Assembly: GCA_902629575.1 (NCBI GenBank)
Contig: CACORJ010000002.1
Location: 62,001-126,000 of the forward strand
Length of the DNA: 64,000 bases
Source of the DNA: an uncultured Pelagibacteraceae bacterium
GTDB lineage: Bacteria > Pseudomonadota > Alphaproteobacteria > Pelagibacterales > Pelagibacteraceae
Direction of reading: 5' to 3'
Under the pieces are notes generated by a model, which saw only the letters and a program-made list of their open reading frames with translations, was not told where the DNA came from and did not search any database. A program made the position numbers and the translations under genes. Positions 52,317 to 61,325 of the stretch are shown in pieces; the stretch's first letter is position 1; every line of letters begins with the position of its first letter.

Positions 52317-52643
52317 ATGGCTAGATACTTTGTAATGGGTAATTATACAGCGAAAGCTTTTCAGGGTTTTATTAAAGATCCAAGTCAAGATAGATCTGCT
52401 GCAGTTAAAGCGCTTACTGAGTCGGCGGGGGGTAAATTAGAGTCATTTGCTATAACAAGAGGTCAATATGATTTCTGCGCAGTGACATCTGGTAATATGC
52501 CTTTTGAAAATTTTGCTGGTGTAAAATTAGCTGTAGAGGCAAGTGGTACAGTGGAAAATATGATTATCCTTGAAGAAATGGATATGAATAAAGCTGCTGA
52601 ACAAGCTGCGAAATCTATGGCTGGTTATAAACCTGCAGGTTAA
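52317..52643 (+). CDS. GYD domain-containing protein
   Basis: The 108-residue protein has the GYD-domain pattern: GNYTAKAFQGFIKDPSQDRS, then ITRGQYDFCAVTSGNMPFENF. These small dimeric alpha-beta-barrel proteins are of unknown function. A strong SD (AAAAGGAGGATTAATG) precedes the ATG, and a strong terminator follows, so it is a self-contained, probably well-expressed unit. Confidence 0.88.
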   Translation: MARYFVMGNYTAKAFQGFIKDPSQDRSAAVKALTESAGGKLESFAITRGQYDFCAVTSGNMPFENFAGVKLAVEASGTVENMIILEEMDMNKAAEQAAKSMAGYKPAG

Positions 52644-52650
52644 ATAAAAT

Positions 52651-52680
52651 AAACTTCCAGTTGCGGACTGGAAGTTTTAT
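52651..52680 (+). terminator. Rho-independent terminator after the GYD gene
   Basis: aaacttccagt (52651-52661) and actggaagttt (52667-52677) form a perfect 11 bp stem with loop tgcgg, followed by tattt. It lies 8 bp after the GYD stop codon. The stem is nearly symmetrical, so it may also slow transcription of the convergent DUF779 gene. Confidence 0.88.
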
Positions 52681-52701
52681 TTGATTTTATTATTAAAAAA
52701 A

Positions 52702-53055
52702 TTAATTTTTTTTAGTTTCATTATCAACAACTAAACAAATCTCAGATTTTGTCAGAAACCTTTTTCCTGTTCCATTATCTAATGAAAACATTCCACCAAT
52801 ACCTTTTACAGCATCTATAGTTAAATCAGTATGTTTCCACTTTTCGTATTGATCATCATTCATATAAAAAGGTACACCACCGATTTCGCCTAATTTTACA
52901 TCACTACTACCAACCATGTACTCGTTTCTAGGATAACACATTGGTGCACTTCCATCACAACAGCCTCCCGATTGATGGAATAAAAGTTCATCTCCATGTT
53001 GAGCTTTAAGCTCTTCGATAAGTTTTAATGCTGAGTCTGTTGCTTTTACTTTCAT
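52702..53055 (-). CDS. DUF779 domain-containing protein
   Basis: I start at the ATG at 53053-53055 (about 117 residues). The longer version from 53088 would translate the arms of a strong hairpin. QSGGCCDGSAPMCYPRNEYM is the cysteine-rich DUF779 signature. The family is unstudied but is often encoded next to aldehyde or alcohol dehydrogenases, as here. The four clustered cysteines may bind metal. Confidence 0.85.
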   Translation of the reverse strand: MKVKATDSALKLIEELKAQHGDELLFHQSGGCCDGSAPMCYPRNEYMVGSSDVKLGEIGGVPFYMNDDQYEKWKHTDLTIDAVKGIGGMFSLDNGTGKRFLTKSEICLVVDNETKKN

Positions 53056-53088
53056 AAAAAATATGGCCCGTGATTCCTCACGGGCCAT
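53056..53088 (-). terminator. Strong hairpin with U-tract directly before the DUF779 start
   Basis: On the minus strand, tcacgggccat (complement of 53063-53073) pairs perfectly with atggcccgtga (complement of 53078-53088) around a 4 nt ggaa loop, followed by a run of six T (53056-53061). It has the full form of an intrinsic terminator for the aldehyde dehydrogenase gene, yet the next gene begins at the last T. It may regulate read-through into DUF779. Confidence 0.85.
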
Positions 53089-53105
53089 TATATATAAGTT
53101 ACTTT

Positions 53106-54845
53106 TTAAAAGAAGCCTAATTTTTTCTCACTGTAAGACACATGAAGATTTTTCACTTGTCTGTAATGATTAAGCATCATTTTATGTGTTTCTCTTCCAA
53201 TACCAGATTGTTTGTAACCACCAAATGCAGCATGTGCAGGATAAGCGTGGTAACAGTTTGTCCAAACTCTACCGGCTTGTATTTCTCTGCCCATTCTGTA
53301 AGCGATGTTTCCATTTCTAGTCCAAACACCAGCACCTAAACCATAAAGTGTATCATTAGCAATTTCCAATGCCTCTGCTTCATCTTTAAATTTGGTTACC
53401 GATACAACTGGTCCAAAAATTTCTTCTTGGAAGATACGCATTGAATTATTACCTTCAAAAATAGTTGGCTCAATATAATTTCCTTTTTCTAAACCACTAT
53501 TGATTTTAGCAACATTTCCACCACATAGAACTTTTGCACCTTCTTTCTTACCTAAATCAAGATAAGATTTAATTTTTTCCATTTGTTCTAATGATGCCTG
53601 TGCACCAATCATTGTTTCCATTTTCAAAGGATTATCTTGCTTGACAGCTTTAGTTCTAGCAATAGCTTTTTCCATGAATTTATCATAAATAGACTCTTGA
53701 ACTAGCACTCTACTTGGGCAAGTACAAACTTCACCTTGGTTTAAAGTGAACATTGCAAAACCTTCAAGACATTTATCAAAGAAATCATCATCTTTAGCCA
53801 TGACATCTTCAAAGAAAATGTTTGGAGATTTTCCACCTAACTCTAACGTAATTGGTATTAAGTTTTGAGATGCATATTGCATGATCAATCTACCAGTCGT
53901 TGTTTCACCAGTAAAAGCAATCTTTTTGATTCTTTTAGATGATGCTAGTGGTTTACCTGCTTCCAAACCATAACCACTTACAACGTTTACTACTCCTGGA
54001 GGTAATAAGTCTCCAATGAGTTCCATAAGTAGCATGATTGATGCTGGTGTTTGCTCAGCTGGTTTTAGCACTACACAGTTACCTGCAGCTAAAGCTGGAG
54101 CAAGTTTCCAAGTTGCCATTAATAATGGAAAATTCCAAGGAATAATCTGACCAACTACACCTAGTGGTTCTGGAATGTGATAAGAATATTCGCTATTACT
54201 TATTTCTGCAACAGAACCTTCTTCTGCTCTGATTACTCCAGCAAAATATCTCCAATGATCTATCACCAGTGGTAAATCAGCAGCCATACATTCTCTTATT
54301 GGCTTACCATTATCTAAACATTCTGCAGTTGCTAATACATTAAGATTTTTCTCAATGACATCTGCAATTTTAAGAAGAATGTTTGATCTTTCCGTGATTG
54401 AAGTCTTACCCCAAGTTGGGAAAGCTGCGTGAGCTGCATCTAATGCAGCATCTACGTCTTTTTCATTTGATCGTGCGATCGAACAGATTACCTCATTTGA
54501 AATCGGAGAAGTATTATCGAAATACTTACCTGATTTTGGCTCCACAAACTTTCCATTTATGTAATTTCCATATTTCGATTTAAATGGAAATTTAACTTTC
54601 AAATGAGAAGTATCTAATACAGATGACACTTTCATAGCTTCTGCACTCATTTTTTTTACTCCTCTTGTTTTTTTTGTTGATTTGAGCTTATTATTTTTTC
54701 TAGATTTTTTTGAACGTTTCTTAGTCGCAGACTTTTTTGTCCTAACTTTTTTTTTCGTTTTTATTTTTTTTCTAGATCTTTTGACCAATTTTTCTTTTCT
54801 TTTTTTGGTCTTTGGCTTTGTTTTGTTCTTTCTTTTAATAGCCAT
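53106..54845 (-). CDS. Aldehyde dehydrogenase with lysine-rich N-terminal extension
   Basis: The frame encodes 579 residues. The ALDH part, from about residue 90, has [16 protein letters not shown] (catalytic Glu) and [15 protein letters not shown] (catalytic Cys) and an end typical of acetaldehyde/AldB-type enzymes. Residues 1-65 are extraordinarily basic (many K-K, K-R, S-R-K repeats), like histone H1 tails. An internal ATG at 54650 (Met66, MSAEAMK) has a near-ideal SD (GAGGAG), so the 514-residue form is probably the main enzyme and the basic tail an alternative N-terminus. Which start is used cannot be settled from sequence. Confidence 0.85.
   Translation of the reverse strand: MAIKRKNKTKPKTKKRKEKLVKRSRKKIKTKKKVRTKKSATKKRSKKSRKNNKLKSTKKTRGVKKMSAEAMKVSSVLDTSHLKVKFPFKSKYGNYINGKFVEPKSGKYFDNTSPISNEVICSIARSNEKDVDAALDAAHAAFPTWGKTSITERSNILLKIADVIEKNLNVLATAECLDNGKPIRECMAADLPLVIDHWRYFAGVIRAEEGSVAEISNSEYSYHIPEPLGVVGQIIPWNFPLLMATWKLAPALAAGNCVVLKPAEQTPASIMLLMELIGDLLPPGVVNVVSGYGLEAGKPLASSKRIKKIAFTGETTTGRLIMQYASQNLIPITLELGGKSPNIFFEDVMAKDDDFFDKCLEGFAMFTLNQGEVCTCPSRVLVQESIYDKFMEKAIARTKAVKQDNPLKMETMIGAQASLEQMEKIKSYLDLGKKEGAKVLCGGNVAKINSGLEKGNYIEPTIFEGNNSMRIFQEEIFGPVVSVTKFKDEAEALEIANDTLYGLGAGVWTRNGNIAYRMGREIQAGRVWTNCYHAYPAHAAFGGYKQSGIGRETHKMMLNHYRQVKNLHVSYSEKKLGFF
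54659..54665 (-). promoter_or_regulatory. Strong internal Shine-Dalgarno within the aldehyde dehydrogenase frame
   Basis: AGAGGAG on the minus strand, 8 nt before the ATG at 54648-54650. It suits initiation at Met66 of the long frame, bypassing the lysine-rich tail. The upstream ATG at 54845 has only a weak TAGGT-like element. Confidence 0.65.
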
Positions 54846-54979
54846 GACCTATTTAACTAACATTATTTAAGGGTGTCCAATTGTAAAAATTTAATTTTAC
54901 TACTTATAAGTGTATAAACACAATATATTGTGTTTATTTAAAATTTTATAATATTTTTTATTTAGTATAAATAAACATT

Positions 54980-55570
54980 GTGAAAAATATAAAACCTTTC
55001 GGCCCTTCAATTGGAAAAGTCAATATCTCGAAATTTTTCTTAAAAAAAATAAATAATGAATTTGATTTAAGAACAAATAATAAAAATTTAGATTATAGCG
55101 CAAAATTAGCTAGTCAAATTAAAAATGAGGTCAAGCTTAATAAAGATTTTGTTAAAAAATATTTATCTAAAGAAATAAAGAAAAATATTAAATCTTTCTT
55201 AAAAAAAGAAAAAATTAACAATATTAAGGATATAAAATTATTAGATTTATGGGTCGTAAGACAATTTAAAGGTGAATATAATCCAATTCATTACCACGAA
55301 GGGGATATTTCTGGAGTAGGGTATATTAAAATACCTAAAAATATGACTGAAAATAAAAAAGTTAAAAATAAAAAAATAAAAACTAATGGAACCATTGATT
55401 TTATAAATGGCCAAAAAAATTTTTTAAGTAAAAGTATTTATAACGTTGTACCGAAAATAGGAGAGTTATATTTATTTCCAAACTATTTAATGCATACTGC
55501 TTATCCATTTAATGTTGATGGTGAAAGAAGATCTTTTTCTTTCAACGTAAAATTAACATTCAAAAAGTAG
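54980..55570 (+). CDS. 2OG-Fe(II) oxygenase-like protein
   Basis: A 196-residue protein starting with GTG at 54980. NPIHYHEGDISGVGYIKIP carries the H-x-D/H-type metal loop seen in a family of small 2OG-Fe(II) oxygenases common in marine bacteria and phages, and LFPNYLMHTAYPFNVDGERRSFSFNVKL supplies the distal His and the 2OG-binding Arg. The first 80 residues are lysine-rich and helical. The substrate is unknown. Confidence 0.75.
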   Translation: MKNIKPFGPSIGKVNISKFFLKKINNEFDLRTNNKNLDYSAKLASQIKNEVKLNKDFVKKYLSKEIKKNIKSFLKKEKINNIKDIKLLDLWVVRQFKGEYNPIHYHEGDISGVGYIKIPKNMTENKKVKNKKIKTNGTIDFINGQKNFLSKSIYNVVPKIGELYLFPNYLMHTAYPFNVDGERRSFSFNVKLTFKK

Positions 55571-55604
55571 TTTACAACAACCATAAAAAAAACTATAAAT
55601 AATT

Positions 55605-55647
55605 AGCCGATTTGATCCTATTGCGGGCTTTAACAGCTAAAATGGAG
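55605..55647 (+). promoter_or_regulatory. SAM-II-type riboswitch aptamer upstream of bhmT
   Basis: agcc (55605-55608) pairs with ggct (55626-55629) around a 17 nt loop gatttgatcctattgcg. This loop matches the SAM-II consensus at most conserved positions (gauuu, then cc, then uauugc). Downstream agctaaaatggag supplies the conserved AGCUAAA and the GG bases that pair with the loop CC to form the pseudoknot. It should bind S-adenosylmethionine. I judged the match against the known SAM-II aptamer sequence from memory, not by covariance search. Confidence 0.78.
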
Positions 55648-55667
55648 TCTTCAATAAATCAATAAGC

Positions 55668-55725
55668 GGGTATTTGAACTATATTGTGCACCTTGCATAA
55701 AGCTAAAGCACTAAAAAAGTGAGGA
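55668..55725 (+). promoter_or_regulatory. SAM-V-type riboswitch aptamer overlapping the bhmT ribosome-binding site
   Basis: A second element repeats the SAM-II-like core: gtatttgaac ... agctaaag. Inside it tgtgc (55685-55689) and gcata (55695-55699) form a small stem, and cactaaaaaagtg (55710-55721 area) can fold on itself directly before the SD gagga (55721-55725). SAM binding would thus hide the SD and lower BhmT translation. Tandem SAM-II/SAM-V in front of this gene type has been described in Pelagibacter. Confidence 0.72.
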
Positions 55726-55729
55726 TATA

Positions 55730-56638
55730 ATGAACTTAGATTTTTTTAAACAAACAAGAATTTTAGATGGTGGAATGGGTCAAGAACTTCTTTCAAGAGG
55801 TATGATTCCTTATGGAACTCTATGGAGTGCAAGTGCTTTAATCCAAGAAAAATACCACAAACTTTTACTGGACACTCATTTAGACTTTATTAAATCTGGT
55901 GCCGAAGTAATTGTTACTACAACATTCACCACTAGAAAAACCAGATTAAAAGATAATGGCGTAGAAGATAAATTTGAATATTTGAATAGAAAAGCTGGAG
56001 AGATTGCTTGTAAAGCAAAAAAGATTTATCCTAATATATTAATTGCAGGCGGTTTACCCCCTCAATATTCAACTTATGAAGCTGACACAAGATCTGATAA
56101 AGAAATTGCTGATGATTTTAGTGAACAAGCAAATTTATTAGATCCATACATAGATTTTTTTTATTTTGATGTTTTAAGTAGTGTGAGAGAGTTTCAAATA
56201 GCAATCGACAGTATAAGATCATTTAATAAACCGTATTTAATTGGTGCTCATATTTCTGAAGGGATTCATTTACCGAGTGGGGAAAAAATTTCTGAGATTG
56301 TAACAAAAATTAATCATGAAAAACTTCTGGGAATAATGTTGTCTTGTATATCTCCTGAAAATTATGAATTAAATCAAAATGAGCTTAAGAACCTAAAAAT
56401 ACCCTTTGGATTTAAGCTCAATGCATTTATAAGAACCAATCCCAAACCAAATTACACAGGGGCCTATAAAAAAAGTAAGTCAGGAAATCCGAATGAATTT
56501 TTAGGTGTAAGAGATGACCTTACCCCTAATAAAATGCTTGAGTTTGCTAAAAAATTTAAAAAAAATGGTGCTACTATTTTGGGTGGATGTTGTGAAATTG
56601 GTCCAGCTCATATAAAAGAATTTGCAAAACTTAAATAA
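55730..56638 (+). CDS. bhmT: Homocysteine S-methyltransferase-family protein (betaine-homocysteine methyltransferase-like)
   Basis: The 302-residue protein begins with ILDGGMGQELLSRG. The zinc triad is visible: Cys206 in MLSCISPEN and Cys287-Cys288 in LGGCCEIGPAHI. The family transfers a methyl group from betaine, S-methylmethionine or DMSP-like donors to homocysteine, making methionine. Control by the SAM-responsive leader just upstream fits methionine/SAM supply. The donor is not determined; it is shorter than mammalian BHMT (about 400 residues). Confidence 0.9.
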   Translation: MNLDFFKQTRILDGGMGQELLSRGMIPYGTLWSASALIQEKYHKLLLDTHLDFIKSGAEVIVTTTFTTRKTRLKDNGVEDKFEYLNRKAGEIACKAKKIYPNILIAGGLPPQYSTYEADTRSDKEIADDFSEQANLLDPYIDFFYFDVLSSVREFQIAIDSIRSFNKPYLIGAHISEGIHLPSGEKISEIVTKINHEKLLGIMLSCISPENYELNQNELKNLKIPFGFKLNAFIRTNPKPNYTGAYKKSKSGNPNEFLGVRDDLTPNKMLEFAKKFKKNGATILGGCCEIGPAHIKEFAKLK

Positions 56639-56658
56639 TTTACAAAATAAAATAGTAA

Positions 56659-57555
56659 ATGAAAAATTTAAAAGATTTAACTGTTTTAATTGTTACTTAT
56701 AATACTGACAAAAAAATACTTTTAAATTGCATAAAAAAAATCGATAAAAAAGTAAAAGTTCTAATTGTTGAAAACTCAAAAAAATTTATTCACAAAAAAA
56801 TTTTTGAAAAATTTAGAAATGTCAAATCTATTTGCAGTGGAGATAATTTAGGTTATGCTAATGGAAATAATTTTGGTTTAAATAAAATTAAAACAAAATA
56901 CGTTTTAATTTTAAATCCAGATGTCTTATGTGATAAAAACTTATTTAGAAATATATCTAATTTAATCAAAAAAAAAATAAATTTTCATATTGTTGGTTGT
57001 CAATATTTAAAAGATAAAATTTTTATGCCCGCTGGGTTTTTTGACAAAAAAAAGAATAATGATTTTAAAGAAAAGTTTAGAAAAAAAAACTTGAAGTATC
57101 TAACTAAAGTTGAATGGGTAACTGGTTGTTCGATGTTAATAGACCTCTCTAAATTCAAGAAAAAAAATATTTTTGATAAAAATTACTTTTTATTTTTTGA
57201 AGAATTTGATCTATGTAAAAAAATCATAAAAAATGGGGGAAATGTCTATACTTGTAATGATTTAAAAATACATCATTTGGGGTTCAAAAGTTCGTTAGGG
57301 AATAATATTGATGATAGAAAAAATGCAAATATTGTTAGAGAATGGCATTGGATGTGGTCAAGTTTTTATTTCTATAAGAAGCATAATGGATACTTTTTTT
57401 CTTTAAAAAAATTTATTGGTAAGTTCACAAGGTCATTCATAAAAATGATATTTTATTCATTAATGTTTAATCACAATCAAAAAAATAAGTATAAATACAG
57501 ACTTCTTGGTCTTTATAATTCGTCAACAAACAAACCCGCATTATTTAGGGGATAA
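56659..57555 (+). CDS. Glycosyltransferase family 2 protein
   Basis: A 298-residue GT-A enzyme. TVLIVTYNTDKKILLNCI opens the nucleotide-binding domain, GDNLGYANGNNFG and YVLILNPDV contain the metal-binding aspartate region, and VEWVTGCSMLIDL with NYFLFFEEFDLCKKI is characteristic of rhamnosyltransferase-like GT2 proteins. It probably adds a sugar to a surface glycan. It is unusually lysine-rich. It stops one base before the convergent DMT gene's end. Confidence 0.88.
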   Translation: MKNLKDLTVLIVTYNTDKKILLNCIKKIDKKVKVLIVENSKKFIHKKIFEKFRNVKSICSGDNLGYANGNNFGLNKIKTKYVLILNPDVLCDKNLFRNISNLIKKKINFHIVGCQYLKDKIFMPAGFFDKKKNNDFKEKFRKKNLKYLTKVEWVTGCSMLIDLSKFKKKNIFDKNYFLFFEEFDLCKKIIKNGGNVYTCNDLKIHHLGFKSSLGNNIDDRKNANIVREWHWMWSSFYFYKKHNGYFFSLKKFIGKFTRSFIKMIFYSLMFNHNQKNKYKYRLLGLYNSSTNKPALFRG

Positions 57556-58428
57556 TTAGTTTGCTTTTTTTACAAAATAAATTCCTATCACAACAGCAAT
57601 TAAAGAAATCAATACCTTAAACGTAATCATTTCTTTAAGAAAAATATAGCTTAAGATTATTCCAAAAATAGGTATCAAATAAGAAACTTGTGACTGAAAA
57701 ATTAAACCATTATTTACCAAGATTCTAAATCTCAACAGCCAAGCAATACCAGTAGAAACTAACCCTAGATAAATTACAGAAATAGACGAGTCTAATCTCA
57801 ATGAGACTTGCCAAGGTTGTTCAATAAAAATAACAAGAGGTATCAAAATAATTATTGCCCAAATTAAAATTGAACCTGTTACATTTTCATTTTTTTTCTT
57901 ACTAATTTTTAAAGTTAATACCCCACCTATCACATAACATGTAGAGCCAAGAAGAATAAGTAATGCAGATATAAAATTATTTTCATCAATCAAAAGATTA
58001 TCTGAGAATAAATATAATATTCCTGAAAAACCTATTAAAATACCAAATGTCTTTAAAAAATTAAATTTTTCATTTTTTGTATAGAAATGTCCTAATACAG
58101 TTGAGCTGAGAGGAGTTGTTGACATCAAAATAGCAGCTAAATTACTTTGAACAGATTGAACTCCGTAGGCAATTAAAAAGAATGGTGCGACTAAATTTAT
58201 AAAGCCTATCATGGCAAACCAATGCCAATCTTTTGAAAATGCTTCAATCTTTATTTTTTTAAAATAACAAAGTAATAAGACAGGAATCGCACCAAAAAAA
58301 ACTCTTAAAAAAGCAATAGTGACTGGTCCGAATGAGTAAGTCGCAATTTTGATATTAAAAAACGCTGAAGCCCAAATTAAAGCTAATAAAATCAAAAGTA
58401 GATAATCTATTAATTTTGGTTTCCTCAT
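57556..58428 (-). CDS. DMT-superfamily (EamA) transporter
   Basis: The 290-residue protein has ten hydrophobic helices in two EamA repeats. LLILLALIWASAFFNIKIATYSFGPVTIAF opens the first repeat and GSTCYVIGGVLTLKI the second. The ALIWASAFF motif is the EamA start. Family members export amino acids or metabolites. It overlaps the upstream YbaK gene by 4 bp. Confidence 0.9.
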   Translation of the reverse strand: MRKPKLIDYLLLILLALIWASAFFNIKIATYSFGPVTIAFLRVFFGAIPVLLLCYFKKIKIEAFSKDWHWFAMIGFINLVAPFFLIAYGVQSVQSNLAAILMSTTPLSSTVLGHFYTKNEKFNFLKTFGILIGFSGILYLFSDNLLIDENNFISALLILLGSTCYVIGGVLTLKISKKKNENVTGSILIWAIIILIPLVIFIEQPWQVSLRLDSSISVIYLGLVSTGIAWLLRFRILVNNGLIFQSQVSYLIPIFGIILSYIFLKEMITFKVLISLIAVVIGIYFVKKAN

Positions 58429-58904
58429 TCTGTAATTTCTTTTATTGATCCATTTGTTATTTTTTGTAAATCTTTAAAATTCATTTTAAATACACAGTTT
58501 GGATGACCTGCTGCTGCAAATAAAAAATTAAATCTTTCAAATGAATTATCAATCATAATTTTAATATTACCTAAATGGCCAATGGGAGAGACGCCTCCAA
58601 TAGAGTAACCCGTTATAGTTTTTACATCATCAGCTGATGCCATTGAAACATCAATAATATTTAAAATTTTTTTTATCTTTTTAAGTGAAGCCTTTTTATC
58701 ACCCGCGATTAAACAAAGTGTATGTGATTTATCGGTTTTAAAAAGAAGGCTTTTCACAATAGCTCCTACCTCACAACCTAAAGATGAAGCTGCCTCCTCA
58801 GCTGTTCTTGCAGAAGTGTCTAAAATTATCACCTTTTGCTTTGGGTCAAATTTTTTTAATGATTTTTCAACTCGTTTTACTGGTTCTTTGTTTAATAAAC
58901 TCAT
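58425..58904 (-). CDS. YbaK/EbsC-family aminoacyl-tRNA deacylase-like protein
   Basis: A 159-residue single-domain editing protein. GAIVKSLLFKTDKSHTLCLIAGD and SADDVKTITGYSIGGVSPIGH are the YbaK/ProX core, including the catalytic Lys in the first block and the conserved G-x-S-P. It hydrolyses mischarged aminoacyl-tRNAs (such as Cys- or Ala-tRNA-Pro) in trans. It is co-transcribed with the DMT transporter gene. Confidence 0.9.
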   Translation of the reverse strand: MSLLNKEPVKRVEKSLKKFDPKQKVIILDTSARTAEEAASSLGCEVGAIVKSLLFKTDKSHTLCLIAGDKKASLKKIKKILNIIDVSMASADDVKTITGYSIGGVSPIGHLGNIKIMIDNSFERFNFLFAAAGHPNCVFKMNFKDLQKITNGSIKEITE

Positions 58905-59043
58905 TATTCAACTTAAAATTGATAGTTATTTTTACGTTTTATTTATACACTTATGTGAATATTGCATAGGTGTTATTAATTAAAAGAACATTATTTTACA
59001 GTCTTTTTTTGTTAATACAATAAGTAGTACTAAAGGAGCTATT

Positions 59044-60450
59044 ATGAGTAATCAAAATGTTTTAAAATTTATCAAGGAAAAAGAAGTTGAATTTGTTGAT
59101 CTAAGATTCACAGATCCAAGGGGTAAATTACAACACTTAACGATGGACTCTTCAATTGTAGACGATGACATGTTGAATGATGGTGTATTCTTTGATGGTT
59201 CCTCTATAGCAGGTTGGAAGGCAATAAATGAGTCAGACATGATTTTAAAACCTGACCCTTCAAGAATTTTTTTAGATCCTTTTACATCACATAATACAGC
59301 TGTTTTATTTTGTGATATCTTAGATGCGGTGAAAAGAAGTCCCTATGAAAGAGATCCAAGAGGGGTAGCTAAAAAAGCTGAAGAATATTTAAAAGCATCA
59401 GGAATTGGTGATAAAGCATTTTTTGGACCTGAGCCAGAATTTTTCGTATTTGACGATGTGAGAATTAAAAATGATATGAATGAATGTGGTTTTAAATTAG
59501 ATAGTAAAGAAGGTCCTTATAACTCTGGTAAAGAATATGAAAACGGAAATATGGCCCATAGACCGCCTGTTAAAGGAGGTTATTTCCCAGTTCCACCAGT
59601 TGACAGTGAACAAGATATGAGAGGTGAATATCTTAAAAACCTTAAAGAGGTTGGTATTAAAGTTGAAAAACATCACCATGAAGTTGCGCCAAGTCAACAT
59701 GAATTAGGTATGTATTTTGGAACTTTAGTAGATCAGGCAGACAATGTTCAACTTTACAAGTATGTTGTTCAAATGGTTACTCACTCTTTCGGAAAAACTG
59801 CTACTTTCATGCCTAAGCCAGTTGCAGGTGATAATGGTTCAGGAATGCATATTCATCAATCAATTTGGAAAGGTGATACTCCAATATTTTCTGGTGATGC
59901 CTACGCTGGACTTTCAGAGACAGCGCTATATTATATTGGTGGGATTTTAAAGCATGCGAAAGCTATAAATGCATTTGCAAATTCTACTACAAATAGTTAC
60001 AAAAGATTAGTGCCAGGCTTTGAAGCCCCTGTCTTACTAGCATACTCGGCAAGAAATAGGTCTGCGTCCTGCCGAATTCCAATAACATTAAGTAAAAAAG
60101 GTGCAAGATGTGAAATTAGATTTCCAGATGCCTCTGGTAATCCTTATCTTACATTTGCTGCGATGTTAATGGCTGGTTTAGATGGTATAAAAAATAAGAT
60201 CCACCCAGGTGAGTCATTTGATAAAGATTTATATGACCTCCCACCGGAGGAAGTAAAAGCTATACCAACTGTTTGTGGTTCATTAAGAGAGGCTATGGAA
60301 AGCTTAGACAAAGACAGAGAATTTCTAACTCAAGGTGGGGTATTTACTGATGACCAAATTGATGCTTACATTGCTTTAAAATTTGAGGAAATTCACAAAT
60401 TTGAACACGCACCTCATCCAGTTGAATTCGAGATGTATTACAGCAGTTAG
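59044..60450 (+). CDS. glnA: Glutamine synthetase type I
   Basis: The 468-residue enzyme begins with a GSI N-terminal domain ([16 protein letters not shown]), and has the [24 protein letters not shown] and NRSASCRIP blocks. The DLYDLPPEE segment contains the tyrosine adenylylated by GlnE in GSI-beta enzymes, so covalent regulation is possible. It assimilates ammonia. A clear SD (AAAGGAGCTATTATG) precedes it. No neighbouring glnB is seen. Confidence 0.97.
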   Translation: MSNQNVLKFIKEKEVEFVDLRFTDPRGKLQHLTMDSSIVDDDMLNDGVFFDGSSIAGWKAINESDMILKPDPSRIFLDPFTSHNTAVLFCDILDAVKRSPYERDPRGVAKKAEEYLKASGIGDKAFFGPEPEFFVFDDVRIKNDMNECGFKLDSKEGPYNSGKEYENGNMAHRPPVKGGYFPVPPVDSEQDMRGEYLKNLKEVGIKVEKHHHEVAPSQHELGMYFGTLVDQADNVQLYKYVVQMVTHSFGKTATFMPKPVAGDNGSGMHIHQSIWKGDTPIFSGDAYAGLSETALYYIGGILKHAKAINAFANSTTNSYKRLVPGFEAPVLLAYSARNRSASCRIPITLSKKGARCEIRFPDASGNPYLTFAAMLMAGLDGIKNKIHPGESFDKDLYDLPPEEVKAIPTVCGSLREAMESLDKDREFLTQGGVFTDDQIDAYIALKFEEIHKFEHAPHPVEFEMYYSS

Positions 60451-60621
60451 TTACTGTCTTGTTGTAGCAACAGTATCTTTGTTAATACCTTTTTTAACGA
60501 CGTAATCCTGAGTACCATTTGCACCAGTGTTTACTTCCTTTCGTAAATCCTTAAAAAATGTTTTTTCCTTTAAAGAGTCTTTAAGGTTTTTAACAAGATT
60601 TTTAAATTCAAACTTATTCAT
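60451..60621 (-). CDS. Hypothetical small protein (56 residues)
   Basis: The ATG at 60619-60621 has an AGAGA-like SD and opens a 56-codon charged, helical frame (NKFEFKNLVKNLKDSLKEK, then a tail of small polar residues). A longer start at 60753 would overlap erpA by 65 bp and is not used. The stop abuts the convergent glnA stop. Family unknown; it could be real given tight packing, but support is limited. Confidence 0.5.
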   Translation of the reverse strand: MNKFEFKNLVKNLKDSLKEKTFFKDLRKEVNTGANGTQDYVVKKGINKDTVATTRQ

Positions 60622-60688
60622 TAGTCTCTTATATATTAGATATGCATATAATGCAATACTGATATGCAACTTATGGGAGACTAAATAT

Positions 60689-61024
60689 TTATTCGACTTT
60701 AAAGGACTCCCCACAACCACATCTCTCGGTTTCATTGGGATTATTGAACACAAAAGTTGAGGAAAAATCCTCTGTTTTATAGTCCATTTCAGTTCCTAAT
60801 AAATACATAATTGCTGCTGAATCCACAAAAACTTTGACACCTTTATCTTCTATAATTTCGTCGTTAGGATTTAATTTTTTAGAATACTCCATTACATACG
60901 ACATCCCTGCACAACCACCTGATTTTACAGATACTCTAACTCCTAAAGCATCTTTTTCAGCATTTGACATTATTTCTCTAATTTTATTAGCTGCATTTTC
61001 ACTTAGTTTAATAATTGGGCTCAT
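60689..61024 (-). CDS. A-type iron-sulfur cluster carrier (ErpA/IscA/SufA)
   Basis: A 111-residue A-type carrier with the three conserved cysteines: Cys38 in SGGCAGMSY and Cys102/Cys104 in RCGCGESF. It delivers Fe-S clusters to apoproteins. Which subclass (ErpA, IscA or SufA) is not separable by eye. It is the last gene of the SUF operon and shares one base with the SufT-like gene upstream. Confidence 0.93.
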   Translation of the reverse strand: MSPIIKLSENAANKIREIMSNAEKDALGVRVSVKSGGCAGMSYVMEYSKKLNPNDEIIEDKGVKVFVDSAAIMYLLGTEMDYKTEDFSSTFVFNNPNETERCGCGESFKVE

Positions 61025-61320
61025 TATAAATTCAATTCTAATTTTGCTGCATCAGACATCATTTCTTTATTCCAGGGCGGATCCCAAACTAATTGAAGAT
61101 CTACATCATCTATTCCATCCACTTGTAAAGCTCCCTCTTTAACTTCCTTAGGTAATGTTTCTGCTACTGGACAGTTTGGAGTAGTCAATGTCATTTTAAT
61201 TTCAGCCTTACTTCCTTTAACTTGAATATCATAAATTAATCCAAGTTCATAAATATTTACTGGTAGCTCAGGATCATAGATTTTTCTTATCTCATCTATA
61301 ATTTTATTTTTAACTTCCAT
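61024..61320 (-). CDS. sufT: SufT-like (DUF59/MIP18 family) Fe-S assembly protein
   Basis: The 98-residue protein has IYDPELPVNIYELGLIYDI and TTPNCPVAETLP, the MIP18/SufT core with its conserved cysteine. The family helps Fe-S protein maturation. It is encoded between sufU-like and A-type carrier genes of the SUF operon, which supports the assignment. Confidence 0.9.
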   Translation of the reverse strand: MEVKNKIIDEIRKIYDPELPVNIYELGLIYDIQVKGSKAEIKMTLTTPNCPVAETLPKEVKEGALQVDGIDDVDLQLVWDPPWNKEMMSDAAKLELNL

Positions 61321-61325
61321 AATAA

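Noticed and set aside
54682-54870. Plus-strand frame rich in Phe and Leu resembling a membrane protein
   Set aside because: It starts with TTG and is the exact antisense of the lysine-rich tail; Lys codons read backwards give Phe/Leu, so it is a composition artefact.
60451-60480. Possible bidirectional terminator between glnA and the small minus-strand gene
   Set aside because: Only a short 5 bp dyad (tgttg/caaca) without a T-run is visible, too weak to call.
60451-60753. Long 100-residue version of the small protein next to glnA
   Set aside because: It would overlap the A-type carrier gene by 65 bp; only the 56-residue part from 60621 is plausible.
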